DNA from: an uncultured Prevotella sp.
GTDB taxonomy: Bacteria > Bacteroidota > Bacteroidia > Bacteroidales > Bacteroidaceae
Length of the DNA stretch: 39,175 nucleotides
Assembly (NCBI GenBank): GCA_900554695.1
Contig: USHV01000025.1
Coordinates: 1-39,175 of the forward strand
Reading direction: 5' to 3'
Shown here: one piece after another, positions 1-8,108 of the stretch
Numbering within the stretch: position 1 is the first letter of the stretch
Layout of the letters: each line of letters opens with the position of its first letter
Notes under the pieces: generated by a model
Databases searched by the model: none
Told to the model about the DNA's origin: nothing
Seen by the model: the letters and a program-made list of their open reading frames with translations, nothing else
Translations under genes and position numbers: made by a program

Positions 1-59
1 TTTCGCTAATCACCAAATTTACAAACACTTACAATTCGTCGAACTCACGTTAAATATAC
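1..59. repeat. Dispersed repeat, copy 1 (second copy at 29498-29556)
   Basis: Positions 1-54 match 29498-29551 almost base for base, starting TTTCGCTAATCACCAAATTT and ending at ACTCACGTTA, with only a few differences. It begins at the window edge, so the repeat may extend further left. No coding frame is seen. It directly adjoins the composite palindrome element at 60-440. It may be the end of a degraded mobile element; this is inference. Confidence 0.75.
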
Positions 60-440
60 ATTTTTGACAGTAAAAAATCTTGACAAAATATTTTCTCAAA
101 ATAGAAAACGGAGCGTGCCGATAATGCCTTTATCAGACGTTATGAATTTTTCTGCGCCCCCGTTTTCTCTTCTCTGCCGGCCGGTTTTTATACGGCAGTT
201 GCGCGAAAAAGGCTTTATCGCGTTGCGAAACGGGCTTTATCAGGGTGTGATATTGGGCATATCGGGGCACGAAATGGCCCATATCAGAGGCTGAAACGGG
301 CCATATCGCAGCGCAGTATGACGGCTATCGGAACGCCGGAAAATGTAAGTAACTGACTGTCAATGCGATGCGCAACCCTCTCAAAACTCGCGAATTTGCG
401 ACCGAAGAGACTGTTGCTCGAAAAAACGCGCGTATTTTCG
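60..440 (-). repeat. Composite palindrome-array element, copy D (diverged)
   Basis: This is the most diverged of four copies of a composite element, in the same orientation as copy A (7441-7860). It has an AT-rich end with TTGACAAAATATTTTCT (about 80-96), then one isolated 22-bp unit (113-134), then six units in exact phase (198-219, 220-241, 242-263, 264-285, 286-307, 308-329), each ending in TATC. After a spacer comes a hairpin (about 384-437) whose arms ACTCGCGAAT and ATTTTCGAGT replace the arms of the other copies. Its loop keeps the GAAGAG segment. No coding frame is conserved. Confidence 0.7.
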
Positions 441-850
441 AGTTGACGTGAATATTTATTCATTATGTCATGATGGCTTTTGCATAAATATGCAAGAACG
501 ATATCGGATTAAGCTATGGCGGTGGTGGCTGTTCGGGCGGCGCACGATGATGTCGCAGTGACGTGGATGGAGTGGGGCGTAAAGCATGAGCGGAAGGGAT
601 GAAGAAGGAGGATTGCCGTGACAGAAAGGATATAAAAATAGCGGTGAATGCTCTTTCTTACCCGTCTTTATACGTTGTACATGCCGGAAATATGCCATAT
701 ACGGCATTTTAAGCCCGTCTGAGCCGTTTGTGCATATATTCCTTATAAACTTCACATTGAATGTCTGAAAAGCCGCGAGAAGCATTATTCCGTGCATCGC
801 CAGAAAGGCTGTTGATGCATCACCTGCGCCATACCGATACACGTATATAT
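441..850. other. Gene-free stretch
   Basis: A 124-codon minus-strand frame (468-842) crosses this stretch, but it has no recognisable domain, no promoter box, and the skewed composition of a chance frame. I see no RNA gene or repeat here. Confidence 0.5.
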
Positions 851-891
851 GGAAATTAGGGGAAATTTTCAGAAAATTTCCCCTAATTTCC
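851..891 (-). terminator. Perfect 20-bp inverted repeat overlapping the Fic stop codon
   Basis: Arms 851-870 and 872-891 are perfect reverse complements with a single A between them. The core is AGGGGAAATTTTC. The TAG stop of the Fic gene (883-885) lies inside the right arm. It probably acts as a transcription terminator or 3' stabiliser. A near-identical dyad lies at 2252-2288 on the other side of the gene. Confidence 0.6.
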
Positions 892-2208
892 TTTCCTCAG
901 TTCTTTTATGATATCGTCAAAATTGTCTGACCGTACATATCCAGTCATTCTGTTGTTCAGTGCAATTTCGCTCATCAGTCCCAGCCGCACGAGCGACTGC
1001 AGGTCGGTTCTTGCCGTCTTGTCTGTCACAGCAAACTGCATGGCAATCTCTTTGGCGGTTATTATGTTGCCGCTGTTCTTGTAGAGATCGTTTATGATGT
1101 GTGCTTGTCGCAGGTTGATTCCCTTGATGCCTCTTAGTCCGGTAAGATTGTCGCGTTCTGTTATCTTGCGTTGCAGATAAGCCTTGAGTTCCTCGTAGGC
1201 ACGCTTCATTGTTATGAGGTTGAATTGTATGAAATATGACAGGTCGTATTCGTCGGCCTCCGTATATAGAAACGCTTTCTCGTATTGTTTCTTGTTGCGG
1301 TATATAATTCTCGATATAGACAGATATTCGGTGAGCCAATATCCCTTTTTCATCAGGTACCAATAGACCAGCGAGCGAGCCGTGCGGCCGTTGCCATCGA
1401 CAAACGGATGGATGAAAGCCAGCATGAAGTGGATGATGATTCCTTTTATGATCGGATGGATGAAGCTGTCGGGATCGTCGTTGTCGGCAAATTGGCAAAG
1501 AGCTTCAAGCAGCGTTTCCACCTCGTCGTGTGAAGGTGGTGTGTGGGCTATCTCGCCCGTTATGCCGTCCATCACCACTATGTCGTCGGTCTTGCGCAGG
1601 CAGCCTTCATCCTCCTGCCGTTCGAGAGTGCCCGACGATATGTATCTGTGTATTGTGAGAAGTTTTTCCACTGAGAATCTGTCCTGCCTGTTTTCAGACA
1701 GATAGTTTATGGTTGCGTAGTTGTTGGCAATCATCTGCTGGCTCTTGTCTCTCGGCTTCTGGTTCTTGCGCAGCATCTCCTTTGCCACCTTTCTCGTTGT
1801 CGATGCGCCTTCCATCTGGCTTGAGGCGATGGCCTCTTCCATGATTGAGCTGACAAGATAGAAGTTCTTGTCGCTTTCGGGTATCAGACTGCTTGTGCCG
1901 AGGTTGCCGCCCATGTTCATGTCGAATTCGTGGAGCAGTGCAAGCATGTGTTCGGTTATGGTGAAGCGGAAGGTGTAGTTGCCGAATCTTACAGACTTTG
2001 CATTTGCCATGCGTTGCAGCTTTACAGCCTGCCATAATGCCTTGGCACTGACTCCTTCGGGGGCGAGATATTTCACCTTGTCCCAATAACAATACTCGTT
2101 GCTGATTCTCTTCAACAGCGGTGTTATGGTATTGTCGAAAATCAGTCTGACGGCTTCCTGTTTGTCTTTAAAGCTGAGTTCGGGTGTCTTCTCAATCATC
2201 TGTGGCAT
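883..2208 (-). CDS. Fic family protein (AMPylation domain) with C-terminal winged helix
   Basis: 441 residues. The Fic motif HPFVDGNGRTAR (residues 267-278) is complete, including the catalytic His and the phosphate-binding GNGR, so transfer of AMP from ATP to a target hydroxyl is expected. SSQMEG (129-134) fits the inhibitory helix motif [S/T]xxxE[G/N] placed before the Fic core, which makes this a class II, self-inhibited Fic protein. Residues about 365-425 look like a winged helix (ITAKEIAMQF...TARTDLQSLVRLGLM), typical of Bacteroidetes Fic proteins. ATG at 2208 is preceded by a TATATTTG box at 2220-2227. No antitoxin gene adjoins, which fits class II architecture. The target is unknown. 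Confidence 0.93.
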   Translation of the reverse strand: MPQMIEKTPELSFKDKQEAVRLIFDNTITPLLKRISNEYCYWDKVKYLAPEGVSAKALWQAVKLQRMANAKSVRFGNYTFRFTITEHMLALLHEFDMNMGGNLGTSSLIPESDKNFYLVSSIMEEAIASSQMEGASTTRKVAKEMLRKNQKPRDKSQQMIANNYATINYLSENRQDRFSVEKLLTIHRYISSGTLERQEDEGCLRKTDDIVVMDGITGEIAHTPPSHDEVETLLEALCQFADNDDPDSFIHPIIKGIIIHFMLAFIHPFVDGNGRTARSLVYWYLMKKGYWLTEYLSISRIIYRNKKQYEKAFLYTEADEYDLSYFIQFNLITMKRAYEELKAYLQRKITERDNLTGLRGIKGINLRQAHIINDLYKNSGNIITAKEIAMQFAVTDKTARTDLQSLVRLGLMSEIALNNRMTGYVRSDNFDDIIKELRKGN

Positions 2209-2219
2209 TGTTTATGTCG

Positions 2220-2227
2220 CAAATATA
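2220..2227 (-). promoter_or_regulatory. -7 box of the Fic gene
   Basis: TATATTTG on the minus strand matches the Bacteroidetes -7 consensus TAnnTTTG, 12 bp before the ATG, implying a very short leader. A clear -33 box is not seen. Confidence 0.5.
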
Positions 2228-2251
2228 TTATTATTTTCGCATAATAACATA

Positions 2252-2288
2252 AAAATAGGGGAAATTTTCTATAAATTTCCCCTATTTT
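2252..2288 (-). terminator. 16-bp inverted repeat between lgt and the Fic gene
   Basis: Arms 2252-2267 and 2273-2288 are perfect complements around a 5-base loop, with the same AGGGGAAATTT core as the dyad at 851-891. On the minus strand it ends in a T-run, so it can terminate lgt, which stops 48 bp upstream. It also lies about 25 bp upstream of the Fic -7 box, so a role as operator is possible. Confidence 0.55.
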
Positions 2289-2335
2289 CCTTATCTGTGA
2301 TTTTATTTCCTCAATATTCTGAACGGTTTTCCCCG

Positions 2336-3187
2336 TCATTTCTCCGTGCCCAGACGCTTCATCCATTTGCCACCCGCCATGCAGGCGATGCCTATGGCTA
2401 TGAACGGCAGACTGAGAATCTGACCCATGTTTATGGGCAGCGCGGCCTCGAAGGGTTCCTGTATCTCCTTGGTGAACTCTATGAGGAAGCGCGCCGTGAA
2501 GATATACGTCAGGCAGAGTCCGAAGAAGAAACCTGTGCCCACACGCTGCGGACGGCGGCGGTAGAGAGCCCATCCGATGAACATGAGCACGGCGTAGGCC
2601 AGTGCCTCGTAGAGCTGTCCGGGATGGCGGGGCAGCATATCCACCTGCTCGAATATGAACGCCCATGGCACGTCGGTCGGCTTGCCGATTATCTCTGAGT
2701 TCATAAGGTTGCCTATACGGATGAAGAACGCCGTGGCAGGTGTGGCTATCGCTATGTTGTCGAGCACGCGCCAGATGTTCAGCTTTGTCCTTCTTACATA
2801 GAGCCAGAGGGCTATCATCAGTCCGAATGTGCCGCCGTGCGACGCCAGACCGCGGTAGCCTGTGAAGTGCCAGTCGCTGTTTCCGGTGAACTCGATGGGC
2901 AGGAACATCTCTACGAAGTGTTTCCACGAGGAGAGATATACGTCGGGCTGATAGAACAGACAGTGCCCCAGGCGTGCTCCGACGAGTATTCCGATGAAGC
3001 AGTAGAGGAACAGCGGGTCGAACAGTTCGTCCTTTATCTTCTGTTCCTTATACAGCCTTCTTACGATGAGATAGGCCAGGACAAGTCCGATGAGCCAGCA
3101 GAGCGAATACCAGTGCATGGCGAAGCTTCCTATGCGGAGCGCCGTGTCGTCCGGGTTCCACAGTATGTATGATAGGTTTGCGTTCAT
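2336..3187 (-). CDS. lgt: Prolipoprotein diacylglyceryl transferase
   Basis: 283 residues, normal for Lgt. It transfers diacylglycerol from phosphatidylglycerol to the lipobox cysteine of prolipoproteins at the inner membrane. Seen: several hydrophobic segments, the essential His in RGLASHGG (112-119), the Lgt signature RIGNLMNSEIIG (157-168), RHPGQLYE (187-194) and RFLIEF near the last membrane segments. Genes with lipoboxes lie in this same window (34592-34999, 35036-35644). It follows ychF on the same strand with an 84-bp gap and may be co-transcribed with it; the gap contains the 13-bp palindrome CGTGAGGCTCACG (3229-3241). Confidence 0.96.
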   Translation of the reverse strand: MNANLSYILWNPDDTALRIGSFAMHWYSLCWLIGLVLAYLIVRRLYKEQKIKDELFDPLFLYCFIGILVGARLGHCLFYQPDVYLSSWKHFVEMFLPIEFTGNSDWHFTGYRGLASHGGTFGLMIALWLYVRRTKLNIWRVLDNIAIATPATAFFIRIGNLMNSEIIGKPTDVPWAFIFEQVDMLPRHPGQLYEALAYAVLMFIGWALYRRRPQRVGTGFFFGLCLTYIFTARFLIEFTKEIQEPFEAALPINMGQILSLPFIAIGIACMAGGKWMKRLGTEK

Positions 3188-3271
3188 AAGTTGCTGTTTG
3201 TGTGGTTGGTTTTCTTATGTTCAGTCTGCGTGAGGCTCACGGCCTTGCGTATGCTGCGGTTGTGTGGATGT

Positions 3272-4378
3272 TCAGACGTTGAAGCGGAAGTGCATTATGT
3301 CGCCGTCCTGCACCAGGTAGTCCTTACCCTCGATGGCAAGCTTTCCGGCCTCGCGCACAGCTGCTTCCGAACCATATTTTATGTAGTCCTCGTACTTGAT
3401 TACCTCTGCACGGATGAATCCTTTCTCGAAGTCGGTGTGTATCACTCCGGCACACTGCGGAGCCTTCCAGCCCTTGTGATAGGTCCAAGCCTTCACCTCC
3501 ATCTCGCCGGCGGTGATGAATGTCTCGAGATTGAGCAGCGCGTAGGCTTTCTTTATCAGACGGTTCACGCCGCTCTCCTCCAGTCCGAGCTCCTCGAGAA
3601 ACATTTGCTTGTCCTCGTAGGTGTCGAGTCCGGCGATGTCCTCCTCGGTCTTTGCGGCTATGACGAGCATCTCGGCGCCTTCTGCCTTTGCCACCTCAGC
3701 CACGGCGTCAGAATATTTGTTGCCGGTCTTCGCACTTGCTTCGTCCACGTTGCACACGTAGAGCACCGGCTTGGCAGTGAGCAGGAACAGGTCGTGAGCG
3801 ACCTTAAGCTCCTCCTTGCTCTCGAAAGTCACGGTGCGGGCATTGAGTCCTTTGTCGAGTGCAGCCTTGTAAGCCTCGAGCACGCCGACGGCTATCTTGG
3901 CGTCCTTGTTGCCTCCTACCGATGCCACTTTCTGTTGTTTTGCGAGCTGGCTCTCTATTGTCTCGAGGTCCTTGAGCTGCAGCTCGGTGTCTATTATCTC
4001 CTTGTCTTCCAGCGGGTTTACTGCGGCACCGCCCTCGCGCACGATGTTGTCGTCGTCGAAGCAGCGCAGCACATGTATTATGGCGTCGGTCTCACGTATG
4101 TTGCCTAGGAACTTGTTGCCCAGTCCTTCGCCCTTGCTTGCGCCCTTCACCAGTCCGGCTATGTCCACAATCTCGCATGTAGCGGGCACTATGCGCCCCG
4201 GATGTACTATCTCGGCGAGGCGTGTGAGCCTCTCGTCGGGCACTGTTATCACGCCCACATTGGGCTCGATGGTGCAGAAAGGAAAGTTGGCTGCCTGTGC
4301 CTTAGCGTTCGACAGACAGTTGAAAAGAGTCGATTTGCCAACGTTAGGCAATCCGACGATACCACATTTTAATGACAT
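3272..4378 (-). CDS. ychF: Redox-responsive ribosome-binding ATPase YchF
   Basis: 368 residues, typical of the Obg-related YchF/OLA1 family, which binds ribosomes and prefers ATP to GTP. Seen: P-loop GLPNVGKST (9-17), NFPFCTIEPN switch region (31-40), DIAGLVKGA (72-80), and NVDE in place of the NKxD guanine-specificity motif, which explains the ATP preference. A TGS domain fills the C-terminal part, ending HFRFNV. The ATG at 4378 has a TAACTTCG box (4411-4418, minus strand) upstream, a one-base variant of the -7 consensus. Confidence 0.96.
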   Translation of the reverse strand: MSLKCGIVGLPNVGKSTLFNCLSNAKAQAANFPFCTIEPNVGVITVPDERLTRLAEIVHPGRIVPATCEIVDIAGLVKGASKGEGLGNKFLGNIRETDAIIHVLRCFDDDNIVREGGAAVNPLEDKEIIDTELQLKDLETIESQLAKQQKVASVGGNKDAKIAVGVLEAYKAALDKGLNARTVTFESKEELKVAHDLFLLTAKPVLYVCNVDEASAKTGNKYSDAVAEVAKAEGAEMLVIAAKTEEDIAGLDTYEDKQMFLEELGLEESGVNRLIKKAYALLNLETFITAGEMEVKAWTYHKGWKAPQCAGVIHTDFEKGFIRAEVIKYEDYIKYGSEAAVREAGKLAIEGKDYLVQDGDIMHFRFNV

Positions 4379-4410
4379 TTCTTAAATACGTATTTAATTG
4401 AATTCGGCTG

Positions 4411-4418
4411 CGAAGTTA
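4411..4418 (-). promoter_or_regulatory. Possible -7 box of ychF
   Basis: TAACTTCG on the minus strand differs by one base from TAnnTTTG and lies 33 bp before the ychF ATG. No -33 box is evident. Confidence 0.35.
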
Positions 4419-4519
4419 CTACTTTTTTCTGATATGGGGGCAAAGGCGCGTGCTAATAATGCGTGAAATTGTTGTTGCAGTCGTGTTGTGGTGGTATCAG
4501 ACGTGTGTTGATATACATA

Positions 4520-4592
4520 AAAAGAAAGCGGGACCGTAGGCCCGCCCGCAGCCTTCGGCAGGCTGTGGAGCGATGTCCGGTTCCGCTTTCAT
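4520..4592 (-). terminator. Nested hairpin downstream of the esterase gene
   Basis: An outer stem pairs 4524-4535 (GAAAGCGGGACC) with 4579-4590 (GGTTCCGCTTTC), with one G-U pair. Inside, CAGCC-ttcggca-GGCTG forms a second hairpin. On the minus strand the outer stem is followed by CTTTCTTTTTATG, so it can terminate the esterase transcript. The nested form is more elaborate than a plain terminator. Confidence 0.6.
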
Positions 4593-4622
4593 GGCGTATG
4601 TCGGCGCTTTATTTATATATAT

Positions 4623-6791
4623 TTATTTCCATAGGTATTTCTTTCCGTCAACAATCACTATGCCTTTGTGATCGTTGCCGACGCGCATTCCTGAGAGGTT
4701 ATAAGCCTGTCCGTCGGCTGCCGCATCGTCAGCGGTTGTCGTGTCGCTTATTCCGTCGGTTCCGCCGGCATTCATGTGTGCCTTGAAGAAGTCCATGCAT
4801 GTGTTATACCATTCGGCAGGAGTCTCGTGCTGGCACTCTGTGTTCACCACATATTGACGGTCGCCGACCTTCAGGTTGTTGTATGGAGCGAAGTTGGTGT
4901 GCGGCGGACATATCGGGTCTTGCAGTCCGATGGCCGTGATGACCGGGCAGGTGACGAGCGTTGCGAGATTCTTGGTGTCGAAGTAGGAAAGGAATCTGTA
5001 CATCTGTTCATCGTCCATTCCGAGCTGACTCTGTTTCTCTCTTGCCACGGAGGCAGGCCATGCTCCCACCTGGAAATAGTCGGGGAAGTCGCCCATGAAC
5101 TGTATGCTCGGAGCGATGGCGTTCAGTCGGTTGTCGAGAGCGGCGCCGGCTATCGTGAACGCTCCGCCCTGTGAGCCGCCGGTCATGAATATATTTTCCT
5201 TCTGGGCTTTGTCGCGTGAGCAGATGAAGTCGATTGAACGCACCACGTCCATGTATGCACCGCGGTAATAGTATGTGTCCTTGTTGCCGAAGTTATAGGC
5301 GAACCAGTCTCCGTAGAAGCTGTTTTCATCCTTGTATGGCTCGCGGTTGTTTATCAGCTGTCCGCGGTTGCTCATCACGAGTTCTATCCACTCAGGATTG
5401 CTGTCGCCTTCCGGGCACCATGGCTCTGAGGACGTGTCGCTGTCGTAACCGTTCTGGGTTATAAGCACGGGATAAGTGCCTTCAGCCACCGGCTCGGCGT
5501 AGTAGCCGCGTATGGTGACGGGCTGTCCGTCGCCGTTGTCCACAGATTTCATCTCTACGAGATACACGTTGCGCTTTGCGGTCGATTTCTCTTCTATCTT
5601 GGTCAGTTTATATTCGGGTGCTACGGCTGCGAGGTCGGATTTGGCTTTGGTCCAGAACTCGTTGAAGTCCGGCTGCATGTCGGGTTCTGAGACGATGGAC
5701 GTAGGGTCGTAACCTATGTTGAAGTCGCGCAGCAGACTGTGGTTCGCCTCCACCACGGCGTGATAGAAGCCCGGCGTGAGAGTAAGAGGGAACGTCACGG
5801 TCTGTGTCTCTCCGGCGGCGACGGTCACTTCCTTGCTGTCGGTTGTCACGTCCTCATATTTGTCGGTTCTTAGTTTCAGACTTACAGAGGTGGTCATGTC
5901 CTTGGCCTCGAGGCTCTGTATGGTGACGCTTATCTGCGGTTGCTCGCCCTTCTTCCAGCATTTCACGCTGCTGTTGTCGAGTGTGCATACAAACGCGGGA
6001 ATCTGAGTCGGGTCGATGAGGTCGATGCCTGTCAGGGTGAATCCTATGCCCGACACGACACATCCGTTGCCCTGCAGTTCGGCGAGCATGGCGTCGGTGA
6101 TGTCGAACTCGAAATAAGATGCCGTGAGAGACAGGTATTCTGTGGCGTCGGGCATATCCTGCCAGCTGCCTGTGGATATGTGTCCCTGCGCGCCGATGGC
6201 GAGCCCGGAGAAGTTGAAACGCACCTTCCAGCCTGCCTGAGCCTCGGAGAACGACGATGAAGGCACGGCGAGCCATCCGTCTGTCACGCCTGCCGACCAG
6301 TCTATTTTCTTGCTGCCAGTCCACACGTTGTGCACCGGATTGCCTTTCTCTCCCTCGCCCAGTTCTTTTTTCTGTACGAGGTCTATGCTCTCCATCGTGA
6401 ATCCGCATCCGGTTATCACGCATCCGTTGGCCTTCAGCTCTGCGGCGACATCCTCGGTGAGAGTTATGCGTGCCTCGTAAGGCAGGACGTTGTCTTGTGA
6501 CAACAATACTCCTACGGGCGGTTCAAACTGTGCCCATCCCTCAGTCTTACGCAGTGATATCTGCGGATAATCGGCTGTCTGTGATATGGCGGTGACGGTT
6601 ATCGCAATCTCGTCGCCGGCTGCGACCTGCGACAGCTTGTCGGCTCCTATAGCCTGTGCGCCGCCCCATGCGTCGGTAATTTCCTGTATTCCGGTCCACA
6701 GATTGGTCTTTACGTCTATTGTCGCAGCTTTCGCGAATGTGGCGCAGAGCAGTGACAAGACGGCAAGTAGAATTTTTTGTTTCATAAACAT
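4623..6791 (-). CDS. Secreted acetyl xylan esterase-like alpha/beta hydrolase (CE7/AXE1 type)
   Basis: 722 residues. A signal peptide (about 1-22) is followed by two related beta-rich repeats (about 25-140 and 152-262), each starting NLWTG or NVWTG and ending GFTMESIDL or GFTLTGIDL. A linker domain leads to a CE7-like hydrolase from about residue 365 (PDFNEFW). The likely triad is Ser540 in GGSQGG, Asp625 in GLQDPICPP and His655 in ECQHETPAEW. Deacetylation of plant polysaccharide side chains is the family role; the exact substrate cannot be told. The C-terminus QAYNLSGMRV...IVIVDGKKYLWK resembles tails common on secreted Prevotella proteins and may be a sorting or anchoring tail. The start could also be the Met two codons later (6785). 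Confidence 0.85.
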   Translation of the reverse strand: MFMKQKILLAVLSLLCATFAKAATIDVKTNLWTGIQEITDAWGGAQAIGADKLSQVAAGDEIAITVTAISQTADYPQISLRKTEGWAQFEPPVGVLLSQDNVLPYEARITLTEDVAAELKANGCVITGCGFTMESIDLVQKKELGEGEKGNPVHNVWTGSKKIDWSAGVTDGWLAVPSSSFSEAQAGWKVRFNFSGLAIGAQGHISTGSWQDMPDATEYLSLTASYFEFDITDAMLAELQGNGCVVSGIGFTLTGIDLIDPTQIPAFVCTLDNSSVKCWKKGEQPQISVTIQSLEAKDMTTSVSLKLRTDKYEDVTTDSKEVTVAAGETQTVTFPLTLTPGFYHAVVEANHSLLRDFNIGYDPTSIVSEPDMQPDFNEFWTKAKSDLAAVAPEYKLTKIEEKSTAKRNVYLVEMKSVDNGDGQPVTIRGYYAEPVAEGTYPVLITQNGYDSDTSSEPWCPEGDSNPEWIELVMSNRGQLINNREPYKDENSFYGDWFAYNFGNKDTYYYRGAYMDVVRSIDFICSRDKAQKENIFMTGGSQGGAFTIAGAALDNRLNAIAPSIQFMGDFPDYFQVGAWPASVAREKQSQLGMDDEQMYRFLSYFDTKNLATLVTCPVITAIGLQDPICPPHTNFAPYNNLKVGDRQYVVNTECQHETPAEWYNTCMDFFKAHMNAGGTDGISDTTTADDAAADGQAYNLSGMRVGNDHKGIVIVDGKKYLWK

Positions 6792-6838
6792 CTTGTTTTT
6801 TTAGATTAGTATAAAATTGTTGTTTAGAGTTCCGGATG

Positions 6839-6846
6839 CAAAATTA
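6839..6846 (-). promoter_or_regulatory. -7 box of the esterase gene
   Basis: TAATTTTG on the minus strand fits TAnnTTTG and lies 48 bp before the start codon. No convincing -33 box is seen. Confidence 0.5.
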
Positions 6847-6849
6847 ACA

Positions 6850-7440
6850 GATATGCCGGAGGTTTTCAGATACTATTTTGTCGTGTTATGATACTTTTCT
6901 CGTGATGTTGTGTGTTTATGTCGGGACGTTGGTGTAAGAATATGGAAATGAGTATGTTTCGTGAAATATATGATATGTCTTGCACGCCCTGCACGTGGCG
7001 CGGAATAGCGGTGGCGAGTCCGGATTGTCTCCGCCGACGCATCGTAGTGACGGCAGATAATGTCTGATTGTCTGACGGATATGAATCGCAGAAAAGCGCC
7101 GGCAGATGTGCTGCCGGGTATTGGTGCGTCGGAGACGGGGTTTATTCAGGATGTGGCGCAGAATAACTGAAAACTTACTGGCAACAGGTTGTTGCGTGAG
7201 ACGTGACGGGGCGTAGCGTGGGGTGACGATAAATCCACATAGGATAATAATAAAAACCATGCTGCGCAATCGGCGGATTATATCCGCATGATAGGGGCAT
7301 ATTTGTCTTGTTCTGCCTCACGCCCAGTGGCGGTGTTTTTCAGGAATAATCCCGGAATATATAAGAAGAAATCACGTAATTTTAAAAGAGATATATGTAT
7401 GTATTTTAAGAATAATATCAGTCCGTTTGAAGGAAACTCA
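6850..7440. other. Gene-free stretch
   Basis: Short overlapping frames on both strands (for example minus 6916-7269) show no domain or start signal. A hairpin CCGGCAG/CTGCCGG-like sequence lies near 7101-7121. I see nothing else that can be supported. Confidence 0.5.
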
Positions 7441-7530
7441 AGCGACTGGCTTACAATTTTTCTTGACTCGATTTTGACAAAATATTTTTGCAAAAGAGGT
7501 GTGAATGGATGTTAAATACGGCGTATCGGA

Positions 7531-7706
7531 GGCCGTTTCGGGGCATACGGGCTTTTCATATACCCTGTATCATAGTCCGAAAAAGTGCGTTTCGCTTTCC
7601 GATATTGCCCATTTCGCATTGCGAAAAAGCCCATTTCAGGGTGCGATATGGTGCTTTTTGGCCTCCAATATAGGCCATTTCGCAAGCCGAAATGGTGCTT
7701 TTTGCA
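7531..7706. repeat. 22-bp palindrome array in copy A, eight units
   Basis: Units begin at 7531, 7553, 7575, 7597, 7619, 7641, 7663 and 7685. Each has the imperfect dyad CGAAAT/ATTTCG or CGATAT/ATATCG around a GGGC-like centre. Spacing is exact although the unit sequences differ. Confidence 0.85.
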
Positions 7707-7773
7707 AAACGAAAAAATACGTCTTAAACATAAATCATTGATATTCAATATTTTATAAAAGCCTCTCATATTT

Positions 7774-7823
7774 CGCGTATTTGCGTCCGACGAAGAGTCT
7801 GCTTGCAAATACGCGCTTATTTT
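7774..7823 (+). terminator. Terminator-like hairpin at the end of repeat copy A
   Basis: CGCGTATTTGC pairs perfectly with GCAAATACGCG across a loop of about 20 bases, followed on the plus strand by CTTATTTTTC. The same arms are kept in copies B and C and in altered form in copy D, while the loop varies. Confidence 0.6.
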
Positions 7824-8108
7824 TCGGGGTATATCGGGAAACCCGGAGTAAAACACCGAAATCCGGTTATAATCTGTAAGTGGACTATTTTGCTTTTCTC
7901 ACAACAGTAACAAGCACCGCATATTTGTCAATGTCGCCGCGCTTCTTTGTCGTGACCGGTTCTTTATGGATATTTATGTATCCGGATGCGTTTCCCTATT
8001 TCGGCGTAGTCCTTTTCGGTTAAGGTGAGTGTGGGGTCTTGAAGGTGATTGTGGTGTATGCCTGACCGGCCTTTGCCCAATGCGGCAGTGGATGGTCAGG
8101 CGCTGTGT

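Larger units (their letters stand above)
7441..7860 (-). repeat. Composite palindrome-array element, copy A
   Basis: Reverse-oriented homologue of copies B (17425-17885) and C (30310-30770). In window orientation it holds an AT-rich end (TTCTTGACTCGATTTTGACA, then TATTTTTG at 7483-7490), a 22-bp palindrome array (7531-7706, eight units in exact phase), a conserved spacer containing ATCATTGATATTCAATATT, and a hairpin with arms CGCGTATTTGC and GCAAATACGCG (about 7774-7815), followed by TTATTTTTCGGGGTATA. No reading frame is shared between the copies. Confidence 0.85.

Noticed and set aside
64..294. 76-codon frame as a gene
   Set aside because: It runs through the palindrome array; its residues simply reflect the repeats, and its counterpart is not open in the other copies.
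468..842. 124-codon minus-strand frame as a gene
   Set aside because: No domain, no promoter box, and a His/Arg/Pro-rich composition typical of chance frames.
3191..4108. Long plus-strand frame opposite ychF
   Set aside because: It is antisense to an unmistakable ychF and is rich in Cys, His and Leu, the usual reflection of a GC-biased gene.
6991..6998. CACGTG at 6991, 13632 and 36207 as further parS sites
   Set aside because: The outer bases do not match TGTTTC/GAAACA at any of these places; only the common hexamer is shared.
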